A stretch of 64,000 nt of DNA from Pseudomonas tritici. Lineage in GTDB: Bacteria; Pseudomonadota; Gammaproteobacteria; Pseudomonadales; Pseudomonadaceae. The notes below the pieces were generated by a model. That model ran no database searches. It saw only the letters and a program-made list of their open reading frames with translations, and was not told where the DNA came from. Within the stretch, counting starts at the first letter, position 1. Each line of letters opens with the position of its first letter. Both the position numbers and the translations under genes were made by a program. The stretch spans positions 5,452,501 to 5,516,500 of the forward strand of contig NZ_CP077084.1 in NCBI RefSeq assembly GCF_014268275.3. Reading direction: 5' to 3'. Positions 28,601-38,724 of this stretch are shown here, piece after piece.

Positions 28601-28825
28601 CCCCTTGCAGTTGCCCTTCTCCCTGCGTCAATAAAAAGTGCCGGTGCAAAAAAGTACCGGCATAAGCGCAGACAAAGCCAAGACATATCGACACGCTAGG
28701 TTTAATGTAACCGACCTGCGCTATGGTTAGCGCTGTCCCGAACCCATTCCTTGATGAAAGACTGGACGTTCCGGGCTCAGAAGTGTCCTAAAGGCAGTCC
28801 CCGTAATAAAAGGAAACCCGCAGCG
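28601..28825 (+). other. panC-pgi intergenic region with hairpin, no panD
   Basis: TGCCGGT-N10-ACCGGCA (about 28640-28663) can form a stem. On the minus strand it is followed by CTTTTT and on the plus strand by no T-run, so it is a weak plus-strand terminator at best. No coding sequence of panD type (a conserved Gly-Ser processing site) is found. Confidence 0.5.
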
Positions 28826-30490
28826 ATGGCGTACTACCGCACTCCTCATGACGTTACCGCTCTGCCCGCCTGGCAAGCGCTCAATCAACACCGCCAAGCC
28901 ATGCAGGATTTCAGCATGCGCGAAGCGTTCAATGCCGATCCTCAGCGTTTTTCCCAGTTCACCTTGAGCAGCTGCGGACTTTTCCTCGATTACTCGAAAA
29001 ACCTGATCACCAGCGAAACCCGCGACCTGCTGGTGTCCCTGGCGAAGGAAGTGAATCTCAAAGGCGCGATCGATGCGCTGTACGCGGGCGAGCCAGTCAA
29101 TTCCTCCGAAGGCCGCCCTGCCCTGCACACCGCCCTGCGCCGCCCAGTGGGTGACAAGCTGTCGGTCAACGGCGTGAACATCATGCCGGACGTGCACAAG
29201 GTGCTGAACCAGATCACTGACCTGGTCGGCCGCATCCACGACGGTTTGTGGCGTGGCTACACCGAGAAGCCGATCACCGACGTCGTGAACATCGGTATCG
29301 GTGGCTCGTTCCTCGGCCCGGAGCTGGTTTCCGAGGCGCTGTTGTCTTATGCCCATAAAGGCGTGCGCTGCCATTACCTGGCAAACATCGACGGCAGCGA
29401 GTTCCATGAGCTGACCATGAAGCTGCGCGCCGAGACCACCCTGTTTATCGTCTCGTCGAAATCCTTCAACACCCTGGAAACCCTGAAAAACGCCCAGGCC
29501 GCCCGCGCCTGGTACCTGGCCCAGGGTGGCTCGGAAGCCGAGCTGTATCGCCACTTCATCGCCGTGTCGAGCAACAATGCGGCTGCCGTGGCTTTCGGCA
29601 TCCGCGAAGAAAATATCTTCCCGATGTGGGACTGGGTCGGCGGCCGTTACTCGCTGTGGTCGGCCATCGGTTTGCCCATTGCCCTGGCCATCGGCATGTC
29701 CAACTTCAAGGAACTGCTGTCCGGTGCCTACACCATGGACCAGCATTTCCAGAACGCGCCATTCGAAGCCAACATGCCGGTGCTGCTGGGCTTGCTGGGC
29801 GTGTGGTACGGCAACTTCTGGGGTGCGCAGAGCCATGCGATCCTGCCGTACGACCACTACCTGCGTAACATCACCAAGCACTTGCAACAGTTGGACATGG
29901 AATCCAACGGCAAGAGCGTGCGCCAGGACGGTACACCCGTGTCCACCGATACCGGCCCGGTGATCTGGGGCGGCGTGGGCTGCAACGGTCAGCATGCTTA
30001 CCACCAGTTGCTGCACCAGGGGACCCAACTGATCCCGGCCGACTTCATCGTGCCGATCGTCAGCTTTAACCCGGTGTCCGACCACCATCAATGGCTGTAC
30101 GCCAACTGCTTGTCCCAGAGCCAGGCGCTGATGCTTGGCAAGACCCGCAGCGAAGCCGAAGCCGAGTTGCGCGACAAGGGCATCTCGGAAGAAGAAGTGC
30201 AGAAGCTTGCCCCGCACAAGGTGATCCCGGGCAACCGTCCGAGCAACACCCTTGTGGTCGAGCGTATCAGCCCGCGCCGCTTGGGCGCGCTGGTTGCCAT
30301 GTATGAGCACAAAGTGTTCGTGCAGAGCGTGATCTGGGGTATCAACGCCTTCGACCAATGGGGTGTGGAACTTGGCAAAGAGCTGGGCAAGGGCGTCTAC
30401 AACCGCCTGACCGGTGCCGAGGAAACCCTGGCTGACGATGCGTCGACCCAGGGCCTGATCAACTACTTCCGTGGTCGTCACCGCGGCTGA
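28826..30490 (+). CDS. pgi: Glucose-6-phosphate isomerase
   Basis: 554 residues from ATG 28826 ([19 protein letters not shown]), which has AAAGGAAA upstream; the longer frame from 28751 is not needed. It interconverts glucose-6-P and fructose-6-P. Signature stretches are [18 protein letters not shown], the catalytic Glu in [16 protein letters not shown] and the C-terminal Lys motif [15 protein letters not shown]. In pseudomonads it works mainly in the Entner-Doudoroff cycle and in making sugar precursors. A hairpin (30505-30530) follows. Confidence 0.97.
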   Translation: MAYYRTPHDVTALPAWQALNQHRQAMQDFSMREAFNADPQRFSQFTLSSCGLFLDYSKNLITSETRDLLVSLAKEVNLKGAIDALYAGEPVNSSEGRPALHTALRRPVGDKLSVNGVNIMPDVHKVLNQITDLVGRIHDGLWRGYTEKPITDVVNIGIGGSFLGPELVSEALLSYAHKGVRCHYLANIDGSEFHELTMKLRAETTLFIVSSKSFNTLETLKNAQAARAWYLAQGGSEAELYRHFIAVSSNNAAAVAFGIREENIFPMWDWVGGRYSLWSAIGLPIALAIGMSNFKELLSGAYTMDQHFQNAPFEANMPVLLGLLGVWYGNFWGAQSHAILPYDHYLRNITKHLQQLDMESNGKSVRQDGTPVSTDTGPVIWGGVGCNGQHAYHQLLHQGTQLIPADFIVPIVSFNPVSDHHQWLYANCLSQSQALMLGKTRSEAEAELRDKGISEEEVQKLAPHKVIPGNRPSNTLVVERISPRRLGALVAMYEHKVFVQSVIWGINAFDQWGVELGKELGKGVYNRLTGAEETLADDASTQGLINYFRGRHRG

Positions 30491-30504
30491 TTCAGGTATT
30501 GCAG

Positions 30505-30530
30505 GGCCAACGTCCGTTTGGAGGTTGGCC
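30505..30530 (+). terminator. Weak terminator-like hairpin after pgi
   Basis: GGCCAAC-N12-GTTGGCC, 14 bases after the pgi stop, followed by TTGAACC rather than a T-run. It may slow or stabilise the transcript rather than stop it. Confidence 0.4.
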
Positions 30531-30573
30531 TTGAACCCTCCTCCTGCTGGGTGCATCTTTATGACTTGTGGCT

Positions 30574-30589
30574 AAAACAAGAATAAGGA
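30574..30589 (+). promoter_or_regulatory. Hfq/Crc CA motif over the acs ribosome binding site
   Basis: AAAACAAGAATAAGGA reads as AAnAAnAAnAA and merges directly with the AAGGA ribosome site (30585-30589), seven bases before the acs ATG. This is the position at which Hfq/Crc blocks translation of catabolic genes. Confidence 0.6.
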
Positions 30590-30595
30590 TCGCTC

Positions 30596-32533
<1,938 letters not shown>

Positions 32534-32549
32534 GAAGCCCCGAGTCGCC

Positions 32550-33419
32550 ATGGAATTTATCCGCAGCCGTATCGAAAACCAGCTGATGAGCCTGACCGGC
32601 TTGTCGCTGGGCCAGTTGGACCTGGAAAACCCCAAGGGCGACCCCGGTCTGTTCGGGCCCGACTCGGTGAGTTGGCACGTACATGGCGATTTCAGCAGCA
32701 TGCTTATCGGCGGCATCAGTGCCTTGATGCTGCAAGCTTTGCACCCACTGGCCCTGGCGGGCGTGTGGGACCATTCTAATTTTCGCCAGGACATGCTCGG
32801 GCGGTTGCGGCGTACCTCGCAGTTCATCTCGGGCACCACCTTTGGCTCGCGAAGAGATGCCGAATGGCTGATCGAGAAAGTCCGCACCATTCACCTGCAG
32901 GTGGTCGGCCATGCGCCGGACGGGCGACCTTATGCGGCCAGCGACCCGGAGCTGCTGACTTGGGTGCATGTCGCGGAGGTCAGTAACTTCTTGGCCGCCC
33001 ACCTTCGCTACCGCAACCCGCACCTTTCAGGTCGAGACCAGGACCGTTACTACAGTGAAATTGCCTTGGTGGCCGAGCGTCTGGGCGCGCAGGATGTTCC
33101 GCATTCCCGGCAGGAAGTGTCGGATTATCTGGCACGCATCCGTCCGCAGTTGCTGTGCGATGACCGCAGCCGGGAAGTGTTGCGCCTGCTGCTGAATGCG
33201 CCCTCCCCCAGTACGCTTGCCAAGCCCTTTGGCGCCTTGATGATGCGGGCCGGGATCGACCTGCTGCCAGACTGGGCCAGCGCCATGCTCGGTCAGCACC
33301 AGAGTCCGCTGCAACGCCAGATGATCCGTGCCGGGGTCAAACGCAGTGCGCCGATGCTGCGTTGGGCGATGCGCAATGGTTCGGTGCAACGGGCCCATCG
33401 GCGGATGGGGTTGATGTAG
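32550..33419 (+). CDS. MpaB/rubber oxygenase-like (DUF2236) protein
   Basis: 289 residues with the family pattern: an N-terminal GDPGLFGPDSVSWHVHGDFSSMLIGG segment, ALMLQALHPLALAGVWDHS (candidate haem-ligand His), and LLTWVHVAEVSNFL (conserved His). Members of this family include haem-dependent oxygenases of mycophenolic acid and rubber breakdown, but most bacterial members have no known substrate. It starts 16 bases after acs, so may be cotranscribed. No signal peptide or clear membrane anchor is seen. Confidence 0.85.
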   Translation: MEFIRSRIENQLMSLTGLSLGQLDLENPKGDPGLFGPDSVSWHVHGDFSSMLIGGISALMLQALHPLALAGVWDHSNFRQDMLGRLRRTSQFISGTTFGSRRDAEWLIEKVRTIHLQVVGHAPDGRPYAASDPELLTWVHVAEVSNFLAAHLRYRNPHLSGRDQDRYYSEIALVAERLGAQDVPHSRQEVSDYLARIRPQLLCDDRSREVLRLLLNAPSPSTLAKPFGALMMRAGIDLLPDWASAMLGQHQSPLQRQMIRAGVKRSAPMLRWAMRNGSVQRAHRRMGLM

Positions 33420-33476
33420 GCGACGGCGCATAACTGTTAAACTTCGCGCCCTCATTTCCCCAGCAAGGCGCGCTCC

Positions 33477-34493
33477 ATGTCTTCCTTGAATCAGGCGCTG
33501 CGCGCCGCCCTCGATCATCGCCAAGACCTGATCAGCGAACTGCACGCCCAAGACACCGACTGCTACCGGCTGTTCCACGGCAGCCAGGAAGGCGCCGGCG
33601 GCCTGACCATCGACCGCTACGGCCCTCAGCTGCTGGTGCAGAGCTTTCACCAATCCCTGGAAACGGCAGACCTGCTGGACCTGCATCAACAGATCAACCA
33701 GTACTTGGCCCTGGAATTGCTACTGGTCTACAACGACCGCTCCCGTGGCAATTCGCGCATTGACCGCGAAGACACGGTGTATCGTGCCGAACCTGCTGCA
33801 CTGGAAGACCTGGTGGGTCACGAGTGGGGGCTCAATTACCGCGTACGCGGGCGGCATGCCGGGCAGGATCCGCTGCTGTTCCTCGACCTGCGCAACACCC
33901 GGGGCTGGGTCAAGGAACACAGTGCCGGTAAAAGCGTGCTGAACCTGTTCGCCTACACCTGCGGCGTCGGCCTGAGCGCGGCCGCCGGTGGTGCCCGCGA
34001 GGTGTGTAACCTGGACTTCGCCGAGGGCAACCTCGCAGTCGGGCGCGAAAATGGCCTGCTGAACCCACAATTGCCGACCATGCAATTCGTGCAATCCGAC
34101 TACTTCCCGGCGATCCGCCAACTGGCGGGCCTGCCGATCACCCAGCGTCGCGGGCAGAAACTGCCGAGCTATCCGCGCCTGGAGCAACGTCAATACGACT
34201 TGGTATTGCTGGACCCTCCCGCCTGGGCCAAGAGCGCGTTCGGCACCGTCGACCTGCTGCGCGACTATCAAAGCCTGCTCAAACCCGCGTTGCTTGCCAC
34301 CGCTGACAACGGCGTGCTGATCTGCTGCAACAACCTGGCAAAGGTCAGCATGGAGGATTGGCGCGAACAGGTGCTGCGTTGTGCGGAAAAGGCCGGGCGC
34401 CCGGTGCGTGACTGGACAATCATGACGCCCGGTGCGGACTTTCCCTCACAGGATCAACAGCCACCGCTGAAAACCCTGATACTCCAACTGTAA
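33477..34493 (+). CDS. Class I SAM-dependent methyltransferase, RlmI/RlmK-like
   Basis: 338 residues. The layout is that of 23S rRNA cytosine C5 methyltransferases of the COG1092 type: a substrate-binding part (GLTIDRYGPQLLVQSFHQ), a SAM-binding motif (SVLNLFAYTCGVGLSAAAGGA) and the motif IV LLDPPAWAKSAFG. An N-terminal PUA domain is not obvious, so the exact RNA target is open. It is a single gene after the MpaB-like gene. Confidence 0.85.
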   Translation: MSSLNQALRAALDHRQDLISELHAQDTDCYRLFHGSQEGAGGLTIDRYGPQLLVQSFHQSLETADLLDLHQQINQYLALELLLVYNDRSRGNSRIDREDTVYRAEPAALEDLVGHEWGLNYRVRGRHAGQDPLLFLDLRNTRGWVKEHSAGKSVLNLFAYTCGVGLSAAAGGAREVCNLDFAEGNLAVGRENGLLNPQLPTMQFVQSDYFPAIRQLAGLPITQRRGQKLPSYPRLEQRQYDLVLLDPPAWAKSAFGTVDLLRDYQSLLKPALLATADNGVLICCNNLAKVSMEDWREQVLRCAEKAGRPVRDWTIMTPGADFPSQDQQPPLKTLILQL

Positions 34494-34580
34494 GACGTTT
34501 CCCAAAGGCCCTGCGCTTCGGAACCGAAAACCCGTGCCATACTCCAAGGCACTCTTGTTTGATATAGATGGCGCCGCCCC

Positions 34581-37511
34581 ATGCCCAAAGGATTGATTCG
34601 CGCCGCTGGCGCTTTGTTGACCGCCCTTGCCCTTTACAGCTTGCTGGGCTTTTTGATTCTCCCCGGTATCGCGCTTCGCATTGCCAACCAGCAACTGGCC
34701 AATTACGCCACGGTGCCAGCACGGCTCGAGCGAATAGAGCTCAACCCGTTCAGCCTGGAAGTGACGGCATGGGGGCTCAAAATAGGCGAGCCTGGCAAAG
34801 AACAAGTGGGTTTCGAACGCCTCTACGCCAACCTGCAAATCGACAGTCTATGGACCCGAGCCCTGCACCTGGCTGATGTGCAATTGGACAAGCCCAAGAC
34901 CGAGTTGCTGTTCGACAAGTCCGGCAAGTTGAATCTGGCGCAGTTGTTCAAGCTGCCCGCCAGCGAGCCCGCCCCGGCCGATCCGGATGCCAAGCCTTTC
35001 CCGCTGCGTGTCGACGGCATCAAATTGTCGGGCGGCTATGTGCACTTTCAAGACTTGCGCCCCAGCGAACCTATCGAATTTCTATACGACTCACTCGACT
35101 TCGAGCTAAAAAACCTCAGCACCCTGCCGGAAGACAATGCCGACATGACGCTGGTCGCGGCGGGGCCTGACGGTGGGAGAATCGATTGGAAAGGTAATTT
35201 CAGCCTGGTGCCGATTACCTCCGAAGGTACGCTGAAGGTCACCGATGGCAAGATGAAAGCCTGGTGGCCCTATGTACGTGATGCGTTGCCCCTGGTGCTG
35301 GAAGACGGTGTGCTCAACTTCAGCACCGAATACACGTTCAGCCTGGCCAAAGAGACTGAACTGAACCTGACCAACACCGCCGCCAGCATCGCGCCATTTG
35401 CCATCAAGGCACCGGACGGCCGCCCGTTGGTGCGCCTGGAGCGCTTGGACGTCAGCGAGACCACGGTGGACCTGGCCAAGCAGCAGGTAATCGTCGGTAA
35501 GATCCGCAGCAACAAGCTGGAAACCTGGGCGGCCCTTGAGGCCGATGGGCAACTGGACTGGCAGAAACTGTTCGCCAGCCAACCCAGTAAACCCGCCAAG
35601 GCGCCGGAGCCTGCCAGCGCTCCGGCCACTGCCGACTCGCCAAAAGCCGAACCTGCGGCGCCGAGCAAACCGTGGCAGGTGCTGCTCAAGGATGTGCAAC
35701 TACGCAACTATCAAGTGCACCTGGCCGACCGTCAGGCCAAACCGGCGGTAGCGCTGGAACTGGGGCCGTTGAACGTCGATGTGCAGAACTTCGATAGCCT
35801 CAACCAGAACCCGTTCACCTTGAAGCTCGACACGGGGCTGGGCAAGCAAGGCAAAATCCAGGCGACCGGCGAGGTCAACCTCAACCCAGTCAGCGCCAAG
35901 CTGAAGGTCAATACCCAGGACATCGACCTGCGGGTCGCCCAGTCCTACATCAGTCCGTTCATCCGCCTGGAACTGCGTAGCGGCATGCTCGGCAGCAATC
36001 TCGATGTGAACCTGAAAGGCACCGCCCCTCTGAAGTTGCAGGTCACCGGTCGGGCGCAGGTCGACCAACTGCACACCCTGGACACTCTTAAAACGCGCGA
36101 TTTCCTCAAATGGCAGCGCCTGGTACTCGAAGGCGTGAACTATCAGCACGGCGACAGCCTGTCGATCGACAAGGTCAACCTGCTGCAACCGTATGCGCGC
36201 TTCATGATCAATGATGACCGCACCACCAACATCGACGACCTGCTGATTCCACAGCCGGCCGACAGTGGTGCCAAGTCGGCAGCCAAACCGGCCAGCAAAG
36301 ATAAGCCCCTTGGCATTCGTATCGGCCAGATTGCGATCAACGACGGCTCCGCCAACTTTGCCGACTTCAGCCTCACACCTAACTTCGCCACGGCGATTCA
36401 ACAACTCAACGGACAAATCGGCACTATCGACAGCCGACAGGCCAAACCGGCCAGCGTCGACATCAAGGGTAAGGTGGACCGCTACGCGCCCGTTACCATC
36501 AAAGGCAGCGTGAATCCGTTTGATCCAATGGCAGCGCTGGACATCGCCACCAGCTTCAAGCGCGTCGAACTGACTAACCTGACGCCCTACTCCGGCAAGT
36601 TCGCCGGCTTCCGTATCCGCAAGGGCCGACTCAACCTTGACCTGCACTACGTGATCACCAAGGGCCAATTGAAGGCCGAAAACAAAGTGGTGGTCGAGCA
36701 ATTGCAACTGGGCGAGAAGGTCGACAGCACTGATGCGGTGGACTTGCCGATTCGCCTGGCGATTGCGCTACTCAAGGACAGTGACGGCAAAATCACCATT
36801 GAGTTGCCGGTGACGGGCGATTTGAACAATCCACAATTCAGCGTAATGCCGATCGTTTGGCAAACCCTGCGCAATCTCGTGGTCCGCGCGGCGACGGCGC
36901 CCTTCAAGTTTATCGGTGGGCTGGTGACCGGTGGGGGCTCGGAAGACCTCGGTAATGTCTCGTTCGGCCCGGGTTCCAGCGAGCTGAACAAAGACGCCGA
37001 AGGCGCCTTGAACACGCTGGCCAAGGCGCTTAAAGAGCGACCTGCCCTGCGCTTGGAAATCGAAGGCACGGCCGCTGCCAGCAGCGACGGGCCGCTCCTC
37101 GCCGCGCAGCGCCTGGAACGCGAATACCAATACAACTACTACAAGATGCTGCAACGCCGCGGTGACAAGGTTCCGGCCCAGGCGTCCTTGCTGGAAGTAC
37201 CGGAAAGTGAAAAAGCACCGTTGCTGGAAGGCATCTACCGCACCCGTCTGAAACAGCAGCCGCCGGCGGAGTGGAAAGACCTCAGCCGCGATGAACGTAC
37301 CGCCAAGCTGAAGGACGGCGTGATCAAATTCTGGAGTGGCAGTGATGTGTTGCTGCGCCAGTTGGGCCAAGACCGCGCAAGCACTATCAAGGATTACCTG
37401 GTAGACAAAGGACAGTTGGAAGATGACCGGGTGTACTTCATCGATGCCAACCTGGGGCAGGCCGAGAAGGATGGTCGAGTGGTGACACCGATGCATCTGG
37501 ATGCTGAGTAA
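34581..37511 (+). CDS. Large DUF748 (AsmA-like) envelope protein
   Basis: 976 residues. One N-terminal membrane helix (about 10-33, ALLTALALYSLLGFLILPG) anchors a long periplasmic part rich in repeating beta segments, as in the AsmA/DUF748 group that is thought to bridge the periplasm and move or organise lipids. Pro/Ala linkers occur at about 330-365. Near residues 794-830 a stretch (NVSFGPGSSELNKDAEGALNTL, then LEIEGTA) resembles the start of an OmpA-type peptidoglycan-binding domain but lacks its later TD/NxxLSxxRA motif. The function is inferred from family only. Confidence 0.85.
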   Translation: MPKGLIRAAGALLTALALYSLLGFLILPGIALRIANQQLANYATVPARLERIELNPFSLEVTAWGLKIGEPGKEQVGFERLYANLQIDSLWTRALHLADVQLDKPKTELLFDKSGKLNLAQLFKLPASEPAPADPDAKPFPLRVDGIKLSGGYVHFQDLRPSEPIEFLYDSLDFELKNLSTLPEDNADMTLVAAGPDGGRIDWKGNFSLVPITSEGTLKVTDGKMKAWWPYVRDALPLVLEDGVLNFSTEYTFSLAKETELNLTNTAASIAPFAIKAPDGRPLVRLERLDVSETTVDLAKQQVIVGKIRSNKLETWAALEADGQLDWQKLFASQPSKPAKAPEPASAPATADSPKAEPAAPSKPWQVLLKDVQLRNYQVHLADRQAKPAVALELGPLNVDVQNFDSLNQNPFTLKLDTGLGKQGKIQATGEVNLNPVSAKLKVNTQDIDLRVAQSYISPFIRLELRSGMLGSNLDVNLKGTAPLKLQVTGRAQVDQLHTLDTLKTRDFLKWQRLVLEGVNYQHGDSLSIDKVNLLQPYARFMINDDRTTNIDDLLIPQPADSGAKSAAKPASKDKPLGIRIGQIAINDGSANFADFSLTPNFATAIQQLNGQIGTIDSRQAKPASVDIKGKVDRYAPVTIKGSVNPFDPMAALDIATSFKRVELTNLTPYSGKFAGFRIRKGRLNLDLHYVITKGQLKAENKVVVEQLQLGEKVDSTDAVDLPIRLAIALLKDSDGKITIELPVTGDLNNPQFSVMPIVWQTLRNLVVRAATAPFKFIGGLVTGGGSEDLGNVSFGPGSSELNKDAEGALNTLAKALKERPALRLEIEGTAAASSDGPLLAAQRLEREYQYNYYKMLQRRGDKVPAQASLLEVPESEKAPLLEGIYRTRLKQQPPAEWKDLSRDERTAKLKDGVIKFWSGSDVLLRQLGQDRASTIKDYLVDKGQLEDDRVYFIDANLGQAEKDGRVVTPMHLDAE

Positions 37512-37540
37512 CCGGGCAGCCATACACATCTGAAAGTGAA

Positions 37541-37623
37541 AGCGGGCTTGCTCGCGAATACGGTGTATCAGCAGCTTATAAGTTGACTGACACTCCGTAT
37601 TCGCGAGCAAGCCCGCTCCCACA
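37541..37623. repeat. REP doublet (REPIN-like), CGGGCTTGCTCGCGAA type, asymmetric
   Basis: Inverted arms of 23 bases: 37541-37563 (AGCGGGCTTGCTCGCGAATA plus CGG) and 37595-37617. The right copy continues with the usual CTCCCACA outer end (to 37623), but in the left copy the GTGGGAG outer end has decayed to GTGAAAG. It is a different REP subfamily from the one at 26.6 kb. Confidence 0.85.
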
Positions 37624-37670
37624 TTTGTTCTTCATAAGCCTACAGAATGTATTCCGAGCCAGAATAGAAC

Positions 37671-37696
37671 AGGCCCCGACACAAGTGCCGGGGCCT
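37671..37696 (-). terminator. Hairpin, possible terminator of the BON-domain gene
   Basis: AGGCCCCG-N10-CGGGGCCT, about 110 bases beyond the BON-gene stop on the minus strand, followed there by GTTCTATTCT. The distance and imperfect T-run make this tentative. Confidence 0.5.
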
Positions 37697-37805
37697 GTAA
37701 TGACCACATCCGTGTGGTCGGTCGCATGAACTTGTGAAGGTGCGTTGAGTGTATATCTAGCTCACTCGTCGCCGCCGGCGCCTAGTTCAGGCGAATTCTG
37801 GAGCG

Positions 37806-38429
37806 TTACTCTGCTTTCAGGCCATCAGCCGATACAGCTTTAACGCCTTTGATTTTCTTGGTGATCGCTACAGCTGTGTCTTTCTGCGCTTCAGTCACAG
37901 CAGTAGTCGACGACAGCGAGACCACACCTTGGTTGGTTTCGACTTTGATGTCGGTACCAGGAATGCCTTTCTCGGTGACCAGATCAGCTTTCACTTTGGT
38001 GGTGATCCAAGTATCGGAGGTCGCACCTTTAGCATCAGCAGCGGCGACCTTGGTTTTGTCGACGTTGTCAGCTTTGTATGCGCCACCTGCGTGCAGGCTG
38101 TCAGCAGAAACAGCTTTCACACCTTTGATTTTCTTGGTGATGGCGACTGCGGTCGCTTTTTGCGAGGCAGAGATCTTCACGTCGGAGGACAGGGTAACCA
38201 CGCCGTTGTTGGTTTCAACTTTGATGTCCGAACCAGGAATACCTTTTTCTGTCAGCAGGTCGGCTTTCACTTTGGTGGTGATCCAAGTGTCCGAAGTAGC
38301 TTCCTTGGCCTGGGTCACTTCACCGGCCGCCAGAGTCATAGGGGCCTGGGAAGGTTGGGCGAAGGCAGCGTTAGCCATGGCCAGGGTCAGAGCGGTAGCA
38401 GTTGCGGTAGCGAGAGCGAACTTCTTCAT
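37806..38429 (-). CDS. Periplasmic protein with two near-identical BON domains (OsmY-like)
   Basis: 207 residues: signal peptide (MKKFALATATATALTLAMANAAFA), then BON domain 1 (about 44-113) and BON domain 2 (about 134-205). Both begin ATSDTWITTKVKADL and end ITKKIKGVKAVSADxL, and differ in only a minority of positions, so they arose by recent duplication or are kept alike. BON domains bind phospholipid surfaces. AGGAG precedes the ATG, with an A-rich AATAAAACA just upstream of it. A sigma-54 promoter and an upstream inverted repeat control it. Confidence 0.9.
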   Translation of the reverse strand: MKKFALATATATALTLAMANAAFAQPSQAPMTLAAGEVTQAKEATSDTWITTKVKADLLTEKGIPGSDIKVETNNGVVTLSSDVKISASQKATAVAITKKIKGVKAVSADSLHAGGAYKADNVDKTKVAAADAKGATSDTWITTKVKADLVTEKGIPGTDIKVETNQGVVSLSSTTAVTEAQKDTAVAITKKIKGVKAVSADGLKAE

Positions 38430-38499
38430 ACGAGTAACTCCTGTTTTATTAAAAGACTGCAGTGTGTGAACCTTGATGCTGCAGCGCTAACAGGGTTAT

Positions 38500-38515
38500 T
38501 GCAGGCACTGTGCCA
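38500..38515 (-). promoter_or_regulatory. Sigma-54 promoter of the BON-domain gene
   Basis: TGGCACAGTGCCTGCA (minus strand, 38515 to 38500): GG and GC are separated by ten bases, and the sequence differs from the crcZ promoter mainly in the free positions. The predicted start is near 38490, about 60 bases before the ATG. Confidence 0.82.
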
Positions 38516-38582
38516 ACTCTCCGCATCAAATTAAACCCTTATAAATCAATAGCTTAATAAAATTACTAATTTTCGGAATCGT

Positions 38583-38622
38583 GCAACTTGCATGAACATG
38601 AGCTTGCCTGCATGCAAGTTGC
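38583..38622 (-). promoter_or_regulatory. 12-bp perfect inverted repeat, candidate enhancer for the sigma-54 promoter
   Basis: GCAACTTGCATG (38583-38594) and CATGCAAGTTGC (38611-38622) with a 16-base spacer. The centre is about 112 bp upstream of the predicted start, the normal place for a sigma-54 activator site. No T-run follows on either strand, so it is not a terminator. The activator is unknown. Confidence 0.6.
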
Positions 38623-38674
38623 GGGTTTTAGATATAACTAAGCGACTGATTTTTAGACATTTTCTTATAGGCAT

Positions 38675-38703
38675 AAAAAAAGGACTCCGAGGAGTCCCTT
38701 TTT
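38675..38703 (-). terminator. Intrinsic terminator after pnp
   Basis: GGACTCC-TC-GGAGTCC followed by seven T on the minus strand, 21 bases after the pnp stop. An A/T-rich flank on the other side makes it potentially bidirectional. Confidence 0.9.
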
Positions 38704-38724
38704 CAGCGTACAGCTTTGGGGTAA

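Larger units (their letters stand above)
37512..37805. other. Intergenic region with REP doublet and hairpin
   Basis: These 294 bases between two convergent genes hold a REP doublet (37541-37623) and a GC-rich hairpin (37671-37696), both listed separately. Nothing else is seen. Confidence 0.7.

Noticed and set aside
28751..28825. Longer N-terminus of pgi
   Set aside because: The 25 extra residues have no family match and the ribosome site lies just before ATG 28826.
28727..30556. 609-residue minus-strand open frame opposite pgi
   Set aside because: Antisense shadow of pgi with shadow-like composition.
38583..38622. The 12-bp inverted repeat as a terminator
   Set aside because: No T-run on either strand, and the true pnp terminator lies at 38675-38703; its position relative to the sigma-54 promoter fits an activator site better.
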